Shown here one piece after another: positions 25,461 through 34,204 of a DNA stretch of 64,000 nucleotides. Position numbers and translations under genes: made by a program. How positions within the stretch are numbered: the stretch's first letter is position 1; every line of letters begins with the position of its first letter. The DNA is from Onstottus_B arcticum (GTDB taxonomy: Bacteria; Acidobacteriota; Blastocatellia; UBA7656), in the NCBI GenBank assembly GCA_038040485.1, contig JBBPIE010000009.1, forward strand, positions 145,073 to 209,072, written 5' to 3'. The notes beneath the pieces were generated by a model, which saw only the letters and a program-made list of their open reading frames with translations, was not told the origin of the DNA and did not search any database.

Positions 25461-27926
25461 CTACTTGTTTTTTGTCAAACGATGAGATGATTTAACACGG
25501 CCTGTACCCTGTTGATTTTCGACGAAGACTCTATCATCGCGGCTATAGAACGTCAATTGAGAACCCATTGTAGATCCCTTCTCGACGTCATCGACACGCG
25601 CGGTTTTTCCACTCAAAACAGCGCGGCCGTCCGACGCGGTGTACACGAGCTTGTCGCCAACACCCCGTCTGCCGGGCTGAATGAGCACGACGTTGCCCTC
25701 GGCGTTGATGTGGTCTACCTCGTTGGTCTCCTGCATCAAGTACACATCGACCACCGAGCCTTCTATGTGATCCTCGCCCTGACGCGCCTTCACGGCGCCT
25801 TCGTAATGAACCAGCCTGGCTTGATCGGAGTAAAACATCCGGTCCGCCTGGGCAAATCCGGGCACCACCTCGCGCTGGCCCGGCGTGGGTTCTCGCTTCG
25901 CCTGGTATAGCGCGCTGTCCACGTTTCCGAACGCCGCCATGCGCTTCTCTTCCTTGTACAGCTCGATGCGGTCGCCTTTCACGAAGTTGTCATCCTGCCA
26001 GCCGTGCGCGTTCTCTGTGTAAACGGCTACTCCGTCGGCATTGCGCGCATCGGCTCGCGCGGCAGTGATAAAGATCGGGGACTTTGTGTTCTTGAAAGGC
26101 GTCGAATCGTTTGTGCTCTCGCGGCTGTAGTAGGTTGTGCGGACGTCGCCGCGCGCGTGCGTCTCGTCCTTGCCGCGGTCGTAGTCGATCTCGTCGGCTT
26201 GAGTGCGGCTCTTCGCGTCCCACACCATTGGGCGTCGCCCCCGAAGGTTGAGGATCTCCTTCTGCCCGTCGTAAACCGCTCGTTCGGCGACAGCATTGCG
26301 ATCGCCCTCGTTGTACTTGAATTCGCCTTCCTGGGTGACTCGATCTATGTCTTGAGAGTCGGCAAGGAAATCAGCCGAAGCAGTCTTGCTCGTAGTCACG
26401 CGAAGCGGATGAGCATCCGCGACCAGCGCTTCAATTTCAACCGTCACGCCGCCGACGGCGCTGTAGTGTTTGATCCGGTTGCCGTCTTCGAAGAATTCGG
26501 CGTTCATCTTCGGCGCGCGTATCGTCTTTTTGTCGGCGCCGCGTTCCGCGCGAATCGGAATAACGGTCATCACGGCTTTGTCTATTGCTTCGGCGGCCCT
26601 GACGTTTCGTCCGTCAGGATGGAACTGGAGAGTTATCGTGGCGGCTTTGATCTCGCGCTCGGCCCCTTTCGGTTGATTCAGAGGCGCGTGGATTTGCACG
26701 ACTGCGTTACCCGCGGCTTTGATGGTGTCCACTACATTACCCTGATCGCCATTAACGAAGCCGGCTTCGACGGTGTCGGCGCGAGCTTCTCTCGAGGGAG
26801 GCGGCCCGAGCGACTGGCTGTGAGCGCCGCCGGTCGCGACCGCGCGAGCAAGCTCATGCGAGTCCGGATCGAAGAAGAAGTCCATGTTTGGCGAGGAGAT
26901 CTCAGCCTTGTCGAGCTGTTTGAGATTCGACTCGCCGCGTGCTTCGATTCGGTCGATTCGGTTGTTCGCGTCGAAGTACGCAACCATTCGGTCCGCTCGC
27001 ATTTCGTCGCGTCCGCGCGTGACAAACGCCTTGCCCTCGAAGGTCGTCCGATGTTCCTTCTTTTCCAGCAGAGCAGACTCGCTCCGGATTCTTGTTGGCT
27101 TTTTTGCAAGCGGCTTTGAGTCTTTTGATTTCGCGCCTGCGGTCGCCGATGCCGGTTTGTTTCGGGCGTCGCCGGCTGAGGCCGCGCCGGCCTCCGCTTC
27201 TTTAGCGTGTTTTCTCTCGAGCTTGCGCGCGCGCTTCCGAGCCTTGCGGGCGGCGCGCTGTTCGGGAGTTTCGTCGCGGTGCTTACCCAGGCGAGCTTCC
27301 GTCTTTGAGGATTTGTCCTTGTGGGCAGGCTCCGCGCTCAACTCCTCGGCTCGGAGAGTCACGTCTACGTCTTTCTGAAGATGAATCCGCTCGTCGGATG
27401 CTTCGATCAGCATTCCGGTTGAGCGGCCGAATAGACTCTTGTTTTCGAACTCTACTGCTTCGCTGGTATCGACGATGTTCTTTCTCTGATCATAGTGAAG
27501 GTAGGCGGATTTGACCGTGAGCCCTTCCGAGGTTATCACCACGACGTTGGAGATGAACTCGACGTCCAGCTTTTGCAAGTCTGAAGGATCGCTGACCTTT
27601 GCGCGATCCGAAGTCACAAGGTCGTGGCGAGTTGCGTCGTTGCCGAATGATTCGAGCCGTACTTGCTCAAGCTCGTGGGTGCCGTCTTCGTAACTTTTGT
27701 CGGTGCCGGAGGTGAGCAGGAATCGAACACGTCCTTCGACCTGGTGCGCATAACGGGTGTTTGTGAATACGGCGACAACCTTGCCTTGCAGCTTCGGGCG
27801 GCCGTCGGGTTCGGCGACCTCGCGTTTGTTGCGCATCACGAGGTAGACGGTGAGCGCGACGGCTATTGCAATGAACAGCGTAAGCGCGGCGGCTCTCCCG
27901 GCTGATACTAACTTCACTCGAATCAT
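25461..27926 (-). CDS. LptC-LptA-like fusion for LPS transport
   Basis: About 821 residues. It has an N-terminal membrane helix (AAALTLFIAIAVALTVYLVM), an LptC-like periplasmic domain (residues about 45-195), a strongly basic and alanine-rich linker (about 200-290, RKARKRARKLERKHAK) and two or more OstA/LptA-like beta-jellyroll stretches (for example TFEGKAFVTRGRDEMRADRM, VHYEGAVKARQGEDHIEG, NAEGNVVLIQPGRRGVG). In E. coli LptC and LptA are separate and short; here one chain could form both anchor and bridge. Adjacent lptB supports the role. Start at the ATG 27926 or a GTG 18 nt upstream. Confidence 0.85.
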   Translation of the reverse strand: MIRVKLVSAGRAAALTLFIAIAVALTVYLVMRNKREVAEPDGRPKLQGKVVAVFTNTRYAHQVEGRVRFLLTSGTDKSYEDGTHELEQVRLESFGNDATRHDLVTSDRAKVSDPSDLQKLDVEFISNVVVITSEGLTVKSAYLHYDQRKNIVDTSEAVEFENKSLFGRSTGMLIEASDERIHLQKDVDVTLRAEELSAEPAHKDKSSKTEARLGKHRDETPEQRAARKARKRARKLERKHAKEAEAGAASAGDARNKPASATAGAKSKDSKPLAKKPTRIRSESALLEKKEHRTTFEGKAFVTRGRDEMRADRMVAYFDANNRIDRIEARGESNLKQLDKAEISSPNMDFFFDPDSHELARAVATGGAHSQSLGPPPSREARADTVEAGFVNGDQGNVVDTIKAAGNAVVQIHAPLNQPKGAEREIKAATITLQFHPDGRNVRAAEAIDKAVMTVIPIRAERGADKKTIRAPKMNAEFFEDGNRIKHYSAVGGVTVEIEALVADAHPLRVTTSKTASADFLADSQDIDRVTQEGEFKYNEGDRNAVAERAVYDGQKEILNLRGRRPMVWDAKSRTQADEIDYDRGKDETHARGDVRTTYYSRESTNDSTPFKNTKSPIFITAARADARNADGVAVYTENAHGWQDDNFVKGDRIELYKEEKRMAAFGNVDSALYQAKREPTPGQREVVPGFAQADRMFYSDQARLVHYEGAVKARQGEDHIEGSVVDVYLMQETNEVDHINAEGNVVLIQPGRRGVGDKLVYTASDGRAVLSGKTARVDDVEKGSTMGSQLTFYSRDDRVFVENQQGTGRVKSSHRLTKNK

Positions 27927-27963
27927 TGACTGGAATTCTTGCACGCGGCGGCGATGGGAGGCC

Positions 27964-28084
27964 AGTGGTCAGTGGTTTCTGGTTTCTAGTTTCTAGTTTC
28001 TGGTTTCTAGTTCTTTGCTCACTCGTGACAACCAGAAACTAGAAACCAGAAACCAGAATCCAGAAACCAGAAACTAGAAACCAC
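27964..28084. repeat. Tandem-unit hairpin (GGTTTCTA unit)
   Basis: TTTCTGG/TTTCTAG repeats on the left and CCAGAAA/CTAGAAA on the right. Fills the gap between the sensor kinase and the LptC/LptA gene; same unit as 2967-3062. Confidence 0.88.
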
Positions 28085-28088
28085 TCCC

Positions 28089-29477
28089 CTACCGTTCCGC
28101 CAGCGGAAGCCGGACCGTGAAGCGCGTTCCCTTGCCCTCCGTGCTCTCGGCTTCGATCGAACCGTGATGTGCGTCAACGATCCACTTCGAGATCGCAAGC
28201 CCTAATCCGAATCCGCTGACTCGCGAGTCTCGAGGGTCGGTTTGCCGATAGAACCGCTCGAAGACCCGAGGCAGCGAAGCCTCCGGTATCCCGCGGCCGG
28301 TGTCTGAAACTTCGATCAAGGCCGACGAGTCTCTTGTTACAAGCGAGAGCCGTGCGCTGCCTCCGGCCGGCGTGTACTTGATCGCGTTTTCCAGCAGGTT
28401 CACCAGGAGTTGTTTCAACCGCTTCTCGTCGCCGTCGACGACAATCGCCGCCTGCGTGCCTTCGCAGGCAAGAGCGACGCCCGCCGACTCCGCCAGCGGC
28501 TGGATGTACGAGTGAACTTCGGCGGCGAGCCGGTCGAGTCTGACTGGCGCAAGCTCCACGACTTTATCCCCGGCATCCGAGCGAACCAGCGTCAGCAGAT
28601 CATCGGTGAGCCGCGTTATTCGCTCGATCTCTTCGAGGCTTGAATTGAGAACCCGTTTGTATTCTTCAACCGACCGATCCCGGCGAAGCGCAACTTCGAT
28701 GTCGCCTCGCAGCACGGCCAGCGGTGTTCGAAGCTCGTGCGAAGCGTCCGCGGTGAATCGCCTTTCGCGCTCGAACGCCTGCTCGAGCTTGGAGATCATC
28801 TCGTTGAAAGTGGCGGCGAGTCTGCCGATTTCGTCGGTGGTTCGCGGTTCTTCGACTCGCTCGCTGAAGTTGCCGCGCCCGATGCGCTCAGCCGCACGCG
28901 TCAACCGGTCAACCGGCTTGAGCGCTTGGTGAGCCAGCCACAAACCACCGAGGCTTGCAAGCAACAGCGCCGCGGGGTTTGATAGTGCCAGAAGCAGCAA
29001 CAGATGCCGCTGCGCGCTTTTTAGCTCATTGAGCGACTGGCCGACCACGACAAAGAACATCTCGCCATCCTCGTCGTGCGCGGGCCAGGTAATGATCCGG
29101 GTGTACTCGGACGGGGCAAGCGAGACGTCGTTGTACTGAGGCTTGAGTTCGGCGGCAGCGCGTTGGATCGCTTCGGGGATGATCGGCACTTGATGGCCCT
29201 CGGCATCCGGGATCGAGTCGGTGATTTCGCCTTTGAGGTTGACGACTGAAACGAACTGCGGTGCCAGCATCAACGCTCCCGACGCGCGAGGCTCGTCATT
29301 GCTCGAGGGGTTACCTGTAGCTTTAGCTATGCGCTCGGCGTGATTCCACAGCGAAGTGTCGATAGTGGTGAGCAACCCTTGCGACAGGTAGGCGTAGATG
29401 GCGATTGCGAACGCGACCAGTACGGCGGCCGCAATTCCGAAGTACCAAAGAGTGAGCTTTGAGCGAATTGAGAGCAT
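28089..29477 (-). CDS. Sensor histidine kinase (orphan)
   Basis: 462 residues. Two membrane helices (LWYFGIAAAVLVAFAIAIYA and LLLLLALSNPAALLLASLGG) flank a periplasmic sensor of about 130 residues; then HAMP (HQALKPVDRLTRAAERIG), HisKA with the phospho-acceptor in FTADASHELRTPLAVLR, and HATPase with N-box LLVNLLENAIKYTP and G1 VSDTGRGIPEA and G2 SGFGLGLAIS. No response-regulator gene lies next to it in the window, so its partner is elsewhere. The start at 29477 places the first helix at the N-terminus. Confidence 0.92.
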   Translation of the reverse strand: MLSIRSKLTLWYFGIAAAVLVAFAIAIYAYLSQGLLTTIDTSLWNHAERIAKATGNPSSNDEPRASGALMLAPQFVSVVNLKGEITDSIPDAEGHQVPIIPEAIQRAAAELKPQYNDVSLAPSEYTRIITWPAHDEDGEMFFVVVGQSLNELKSAQRHLLLLLALSNPAALLLASLGGLWLAHQALKPVDRLTRAAERIGRGNFSERVEEPRTTDEIGRLAATFNEMISKLEQAFERERRFTADASHELRTPLAVLRGDIEVALRRDRSVEEYKRVLNSSLEEIERITRLTDDLLTLVRSDAGDKVVELAPVRLDRLAAEVHSYIQPLAESAGVALACEGTQAAIVVDGDEKRLKQLLVNLLENAIKYTPAGGSARLSLVTRDSSALIEVSDTGRGIPEASLPRVFERFYRQTDPRDSRVSGFGLGLAISKWIVDAHHGSIEAESTEGKGTRFTVRLPLAER

Positions 29478-29602
29478 CTGTAAAAGCTCCGGGCGGTAAG
29501 GGGCCGCGTGACAGCGTAGTATAACAAGCCTTGGGTACCGAAGGCACGATTTCATCTGCACGCTAGAGCCGAGGCCGGTTGGCGGCATATTGTAAGACTT
29601 CT

Positions 29603-29611
29603 GATAAGTGA
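29603..29611. repeat. 9-bp target-site duplication, left copy
   Basis: GATAAGTGA, repeated exactly at 29890-29898, brackets the element between them. Confidence 0.8.
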
Positions 29612-29889
29612 GGGTGTAATTGAAAGTGGGACTTGTCTGAAGGCGCGCTCTTGACCTCGGCCGCTGAGTCGCCTGCGCGAGTGGGTTCTCACTAACACCC
29701 CACTTTCAGTGGGGTGCCGCGCCCAGGCGGTGAATCCGCAACCGTTTCAACGGTTTACCAGACCGACCGCAAAACTGTTGAAACAGTGAAGTGCACAAAC
29801 CCGTCTCGCCCCTCCGGCACCTCAATGAAATTGAGGTGTTAATGAGAGTCACGTCTTCATCCTGTACCAAGTCCCACTCTTACACACCC
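29612..29889. mobile_element. MITE-like element with terminal inverted repeats
   Basis: A 278-bp element begins GGGTGTAATTGAAAGTGGGA and ends with the near-complement TCCCACTCTTACACACCC; about 22-24 nt of imperfect terminal inverted repeat sharing AGTGGGACTTG. It is flanked by 9-bp direct repeats, the mark of transposition. It has no gene; inside are palindromes of the CACCCC-GGGGTG, CCGTTTCAACGG and CACCTCAAT-ATTGAGGTG type. It must be moved by a transposase encoded elsewhere. Confidence 0.8.
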
Positions 29890-29898
29890 GATAAGTGA
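29890..29898. repeat. 9-bp target-site duplication, right copy
   Basis: Second exact copy of GATAAGTGA, directly next to the element's right end. Confidence 0.8.
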
Positions 29899-29916
29899 TT
29901 ATCCCGCCTAAACTTC

Positions 29917-29945
29917 TTGACACTCAAATCAAGTCGGTGTAATGT
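29917..29945 (+). promoter_or_regulatory. Sigma70-type promoter of the RiPP-like operon
   Basis: TTGACA at 29917-29922, a 17-nt spacer, and TAATGT at 29940-29945. It starts 19 nt after the MITE and gives a leader of about 95 nt before the peptide gene at 30048. Confidence 0.75.
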
Positions 29946-30047
29946 GTTGCACCGAAGATCGAACGTTTGAACACGCCGATCAGACAACAACGTTCCGCAA
30001 CCACCACCCCTGGAAAGCAGTCAAGGGGTAGGACAGGAGGAAGCGAG

Positions 30048-30269
30048 ATGCCGAAGAAGACGACCGCCGCAACGCCTGCCAAACAAAGTAAGCCGACGCG
30101 CACTAATGCAGTTCTCACTCACGGTGCAGTTGTGATTTCGTTGAGCGCCAGCCATCAGAAACGCGCGCAACAATGCCTGAAAGAATCGGGCAAGATCACA
30201 CTGGGACTGAAGGAACTCTCGGTTACCAGGCTGGGCCAAATCGTAGATGCGCTTGTAATAGTGAACTAA
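30048..30269 (+). CDS. Small peptide, candidate RiPP precursor
   Basis: 73 residues; ATG with a strong GGAGGAA site eight bases upstream. The first 25 residues are Lys/Thr/Ala-rich (MPKKTTAATPAKQSKPTRT), the rest looks like a small alpha/beta unit (AVVISLSASHQKRAQQCLKE, then KITLGLKELSVTRLGQIV) ending VIVN-stop. It has one cysteine and one C-terminal asparagine. It is the first gene behind the promoter and is followed 44 nt later by a DUF692/MNIO gene, the place where precursor genes sit in such clusters. It does not look like a classic leader-core peptide, so precursor status is an inference; it may instead be an accessory protein. An upstream in-frame start at 29967 lacks a ribosome site. 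Confidence 0.65.
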   Translation: MPKKTTAATPAKQSKPTRTNAVLTHGAVVISLSASHQKRAQQCLKESGKITLGLKELSVTRLGQIVDALVIVN

Positions 30270-30313
30270 GCGGTAGGACTCCCACGCGCCAGCCGCGGAC
30301 GCGGATAGCAACA

Positions 30314-31162
30314 ATGGTGCCCTGGACGGGATCCACTACAAAGGTTGGGCTTGCGCATAGCGCGTATGTCTGCCAGTTCCTGCGTGACGAGCCGAAAGCT
30401 ATCGACTTCGTTGAGGTTCCGTTCGAACTGCTGCGTCACGATCCGACCGTGCTTAGCGTAGGGCAGAGCACGCCCTTGATCCTGCATTCAGCCAGCCTTT
30501 CTTTGGCCGGCACGGTTCCGGCGAGTGAAGACACCTTCGGCGAGATCCGGGAGTGGATAGAGCGAACCGGAACACCCTGGCTGGGCGAGCACCTTGCGTT
30601 CATCACCGCCGAGCGAGGGTATTTCGACCAGGAGCACTATCCCGGTGAACCGTACAACATCGGATACTCGGTAAACCCGCCCTTCAATGCTGAGACGGTC
30701 GAAATTGTTGCGGGAGTTCTTGCGCGATGCGAAGAGTACTTTGGCGTCCCGACGCTGGTGGAGAATCAACCCGTATACTTCACACCACCCGGCAGCACCA
30801 TGACGCAGCCGGAATTCATTCGCGAGATTTGCGCCAGATCGTCGGCTGGATTACTCCTCGACTTGACCCATCTCTACATCACAGCCCGGGCCACGAACGT
30901 CGAACCACGTGAAACGTTGCTGGAGTTGCCGCTCGAACGCGTGGTTGAAGTCCATGTGGCGGGTGCCGAGCCGGGCATGGGCGTGCTTTGGGACGATCAC
31001 ACCGAGAGAGCGCCAGATGAGGTTTACGATCTGCTCGCGATCGTGCTCGCTCAGGGTGATGTTCGGGCGGTAACGCTCGAATACAACTGGTCCATGCATT
31101 TCCCCGTTTCCATTCTAAAGGAAGAGATCGCCCGCACGCGTGAGCTTGCGGATTGCGCGTGA
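30314..31162 (+). CDS. DUF692-family multinuclear iron oxidative enzyme (MNIO)
   Basis: 282 residues, TIM-barrel DUF692 family (MbnB/TglH type). The metal-ligand motifs are all present in order: LILHSASLSL (His), WLGEHLAFIT (Glu, His), TLVENQPVYF (Glu-Asn), LLLDLTHLYI (Asp, His), VEVHVAGAEPG (His), WDDHTERAPDEVYDL (Asp, His) and VTLEYNWSMHFP (Glu). These enzymes use two or three irons and O2 to rework Cys, Asn or Asp residues of peptides. The gene ends inside the region where the partner gene could begin, so the two are coupled. Start ATG at 30314 follows GGAT; the target residue here is unknown. Confidence 0.92.
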   Translation: MVPWTGSTTKVGLAHSAYVCQFLRDEPKAIDFVEVPFELLRHDPTVLSVGQSTPLILHSASLSLAGTVPASEDTFGEIREWIERTGTPWLGEHLAFITAERGYFDQEHYPGEPYNIGYSVNPPFNAETVEIVAGVLARCEEYFGVPTLVENQPVYFTPPGSTMTQPEFIREICARSSAGLLLDLTHLYITARATNVEPRETLLELPLERVVEVHVAGAEPGMGVLWDDHTERAPDEVYDLLAIVLAQGDVRAVTLEYNWSMHFPVSILKEEIARTRELADCA

Positions 31163-31187
31163 AGACGGGCGAGCTGACTTGACCGTA

Positions 31188-32084
31188 ATGATCAGCGCCA
31201 AGGTAGAAACCATACTGGCTCGTTGCATGGTTGATAGCGAGTTCCTCCAGAGGTTTGCAGACAACGGGGCGGCCGCGCTTGATGAATACCGCCTGGACGA
31301 AAAGCTAAGACGCGAGTTTGCCGAAATCGATGTAGGTCGCATTAAGGGATTGGCCGCACTTATAACGAAAGTCCAGCTCAACGGGCTTTGGCAGCACCTG
31401 CGGTTCACCAGGACCCTGTTAAAGTTGCAAGGAATCGAGCCGCAGATTTTCATCGCTTATCGTGCTGAGCATCAACAAAACCGAGCGGGACAGGGTGTCT
31501 GCCGCAAGGAACAGACTCGCCGCTTCATCACTTTTCTTGACGAGTACATTGCCTCCCGATCGGGTCCGCAGTACGCCGCGATCGCCGACGTGCTTCATCA
31601 CGAGCGGTTTGTCTGGGAGATCGGGACATACGCACAGGAGCACGCTGCGGGCAATGGCGCCTCGACGGAGGCTGAATCGATGCACTTGACGTCGATTACT
31701 CCGTCTGAGTTTTGGCGCTCAGTGCCTGAGATCCGAGGCCTTTTGCGTACGCAGCGATTTACTTATGACGTGTCGGCGTTGGTCGAACGCATCTCCGCGA
31801 GCGACCCATCACCGCCCACCGATTGTCCGGGAGCGGTGCTGGCTTATTGGTTCGACCCCTCGGTGCATTCCCTGCGCATCTTCGAGGTGGACGATCTCTC
31901 CGAGGCCATACTGAATTCAGTCAACGGATGCCGTTCCGTAAGGGCGATTGTCGACCGCGTTAACCGAACCGAAGCCGTCTTTGTCGAGAGGCGCGCAGTT
32001 CGCGATTTCCTGGCCGAGTCGATTAACGCCGGGCTGATTGTTCTACGACCGGCTCGCAGACGCAGCAGTGGGGTGACAACTTGA
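31188..32084 (+). CDS. MNIO partner protein with leader-like N-terminus and PqqD-like RRE
   Basis: 298 residues. The first 55 (ARCMVDSEFLQRFADNGAAA, LDEYRLDEKLRREFAEID) look like the helical Os1348/NHLP-type leader fold; the centre is helical without a recognised family; the last 65 (FEVDDLSEAILNSVNGCRSV ... FLAESINAGLIVL) look like a PqqD-type RiPP recognition element. DUF692 enzymes need such a partner to hold the peptide. It overlaps the radical SAM gene at TTGA (32081-32084). A GTG at 31140 would add 16 residues and overlap the MNIO gene; the ATG at 31188 fits the leader-like domain better. Domain calls are by eye. Confidence 0.75.
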   Translation: MISAKVETILARCMVDSEFLQRFADNGAAALDEYRLDEKLRREFAEIDVGRIKGLAALITKVQLNGLWQHLRFTRTLLKLQGIEPQIFIAYRAEHQQNRAGQGVCRKEQTRRFITFLDEYIASRSGPQYAAIADVLHHERFVWEIGTYAQEHAAGNGASTEAESMHLTSITPSEFWRSVPEIRGLLRTQRFTYDVSALVERISASDPSPPTDCPGAVLAYWFDPSVHSLRIFEVDDLSEAILNSVNGCRSVRAIVDRVNRTEAVFVERRAVRDFLAESINAGLIVLRPARRRSSGVTT

Positions 32085-34174
32085 GGCTAGTGCTCGTTGA
32101 CAATCTGCTCATTCAGAGCGAGGGTTCCGATTATCGCTTCGATATTCAGCCGCACCTGGGTCTCTTGTCGCTGCTCGGTGTGGCGCGCGACGCGGGGCAT
32201 GAGGGAATACTTTACGATCCGAAGCTTGGGCTCAACGCAGGAACTCTGGAACTCGATGGGACGCTTTATGAGCGAATCGCCGGCGAGTTGCTGAGTCTCA
32301 ATCCCGAGGTTCTCGGCTTCACTTCGCTCGGGTGCAACTTCATCTGCACTCTCAAGATTGCTTCATATGTCAGGGCTGTTGCGCCAGAGATTCCGATCCT
32401 TCTGGGTGGTCCGCACGCTACAATCCTGGATCGGGAGATTTTGGAGCGGTTTCCTCAATTCGACGTTGTTGCCCGCCACGAGGCAGAAGCGACGCTGCCA
32501 ATGCTCCTGGAAAGTCTGAACGGCCCCGCACTCAACCACATTCCGGGTATCACCTACCGCGAGGGTTCGGCGATTGTCAGGACTCCGAGCGGTGCGCTGA
32601 TTGATGATCTTGATTCGCTTCCCTGGCCGGCATACGATGCTTACCCGATCGACCGGCTCCAATTACGGACCCTGCGAATAGAGGCGGGGCGGGGTTGTCC
32701 ATTTCACTGCACTTTCTGCTCTACGGCGAGCTTTTTCGGACGTAAGTATCGGTTGAAATCTCCGGATCGGCTTTGTGCCGAAGTGGAGTATTTGATGGCG
32801 CGTTACGGCGTTCGAGATTTCGGGCTGATGCACGACTTATTCACGGTGAACCGTGCCAAGGTTCTCGCTTTTTGTGAAAGAGCCCGAGGCCGGGGCTTCA
32901 CTTGGTCATGCTCGGCACGGATGGACTGTGTGGATGAGGAACTGATCGCGGAAATGCATGCTTCGGGCTGCCGGTCCATCTACTATGGAGTCGAGACAGG
33001 CTCAGTGCGAATGCAGGCGCTGTCCGAAAAGCGACAGGACTTACGACTTTTCGATCCCATACTGGACGCGACGATGCGGACCGGTATGTCGGCGACGGTC
33101 TCCTTCATCCTTGGTTATCCCCAGGAGGAGCAGGCCGATCTGAACGACACGCTCAATCTGATCGGGAGTTGCTTTGAGCTACCGCAGGATCAGGTCAAGG
33201 TCCAGTTGCATCTGCTTACGCCTGAGCCCGGGACGAAGCTGTTGAGCGACTTCGGCGACACGCTGTCTTATGACGGTTACATCGCTGATTTCAATTTCCC
33301 AACTCTCGAGTCCGACGATGCCACACTGATGATTGGTAACCCTGGCATTTTCCCCAATCATCACTACTTCCCCTCGATAATTGCCCGGAGACGACTGGTC
33401 TTCACTTCCGCTGTATTCGAGAGCCTTTACCGCCTTGGGTTCACCCTACTGGCGCATACCATGAGTCGACATGGCGGCCTGCCAGAGTTTTTGGAGGCGA
33501 TCTGGCAATGGTCGGAGACAAAATCGGACGCGGAACCTTCATCTATCAAGTTCATCGAATCGTTCATCGAAGACAGATGGGGAAGCGATCATTACCTTTC
33601 GGCACTCCTCAGATATGCTGGCACCGCGCTAACTCTGACGAGCGAAGTGGAAGGTATGCCTATGAAAGCCTCGAAGCCGCCGAAGATTGTATTGAACAGA
33701 CGGGCGGCGGTCCTCCGGGGCATACAGAACTGCGCGGAGATTCTACACTTCTTGTCCGCCACGCCGGTGAGCGAGGAAGCAGAAATCCCGGGCGAGCTGC
33801 GGACCGACCGAGCAAGCTTTCTAATTGTTGGGGATCTCGGAACCCCAACCTCGATTCGGAATTTTCAGATCACTGAACCGGTGGCCGACTTACTGGAGTT
33901 CGTAAGCGAGCCTCGGACTGAGGACGAGTGTGTCGAGCGGCTCGGAGGTGTGTCCCCCAATGCGCTCCGCCGGCTGCTAAACCGGTTGAAAACCCTCGAT
34001 GCAATACGGGCACACGGCCCCGCGCCCCGCAGGCGCGCACCGAATCGGATGCCTCCCGAGACGGTGCAATTACTGGCGGGGTCATCACGCCGCCGCCCAT
34101 TGGCAAAATCCAAGCCGCGCGTGCGCGCCGCAGGAGAGTTGGTTCAGATCAGCAGAAACATCACGGATCGGTAG
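32081..34174 (+). CDS. B12-binding-type radical SAM enzyme
   Basis: 697 residues. An N-terminal Rossmann-like cobalamin-binding domain (residues 1-170, ILLGGPHATILDREIL; no D-x-H-x-x-G, so His-off or degenerate binding), then the radical SAM motif GRGCPFHCTFC with Cys206, Cys210, Cys213 for the 4Fe-4S cluster, the barrel with YYGVETGSVRMQALSEKR and FILGYPQEEQADL, a 200-residue C-terminal region and at about 590-645 a winged-helix stretch like a PqqD/RRE domain (VADLLEFVSEPRTEDECVERL). Such enzymes methylate unactivated carbon or crosslink peptides. TTG start overlaps the upstream stop; GGGG precedes it. Confidence 0.9.
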   Translation: MRLVLVDNLLIQSEGSDYRFDIQPHLGLLSLLGVARDAGHEGILYDPKLGLNAGTLELDGTLYERIAGELLSLNPEVLGFTSLGCNFICTLKIASYVRAVAPEIPILLGGPHATILDREILERFPQFDVVARHEAEATLPMLLESLNGPALNHIPGITYREGSAIVRTPSGALIDDLDSLPWPAYDAYPIDRLQLRTLRIEAGRGCPFHCTFCSTASFFGRKYRLKSPDRLCAEVEYLMARYGVRDFGLMHDLFTVNRAKVLAFCERARGRGFTWSCSARMDCVDEELIAEMHASGCRSIYYGVETGSVRMQALSEKRQDLRLFDPILDATMRTGMSATVSFILGYPQEEQADLNDTLNLIGSCFELPQDQVKVQLHLLTPEPGTKLLSDFGDTLSYDGYIADFNFPTLESDDATLMIGNPGIFPNHHYFPSIIARRRLVFTSAVFESLYRLGFTLLAHTMSRHGGLPEFLEAIWQWSETKSDAEPSSIKFIESFIEDRWGSDHYLSALLRYAGTALTLTSEVEGMPMKASKPPKIVLNRRAAVLRGIQNCAEILHFLSATPVSEEAEIPGELRTDRASFLIVGDLGTPTSIRNFQITEPVADLLEFVSEPRTEDECVERLGGVSPNALRRLLNRLKTLDAIRAHGPAPRRRAPNRMPPETVQLLAGSSRRRPLAKSKPRVRAAGELVQISRNITDR

Positions 34175-34204
34175 TCGCAACCTTAAGGGAGCAATAGGTG
34201 TTGA

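Noticed and set aside
29946..30047. Cobalamin riboswitch in the leader of the B12-enzyme operon
   Set aside because: Leader is only about 95 nt and lacks the B12-box; only a weak CCCCT/AGGGG pairing is seen.
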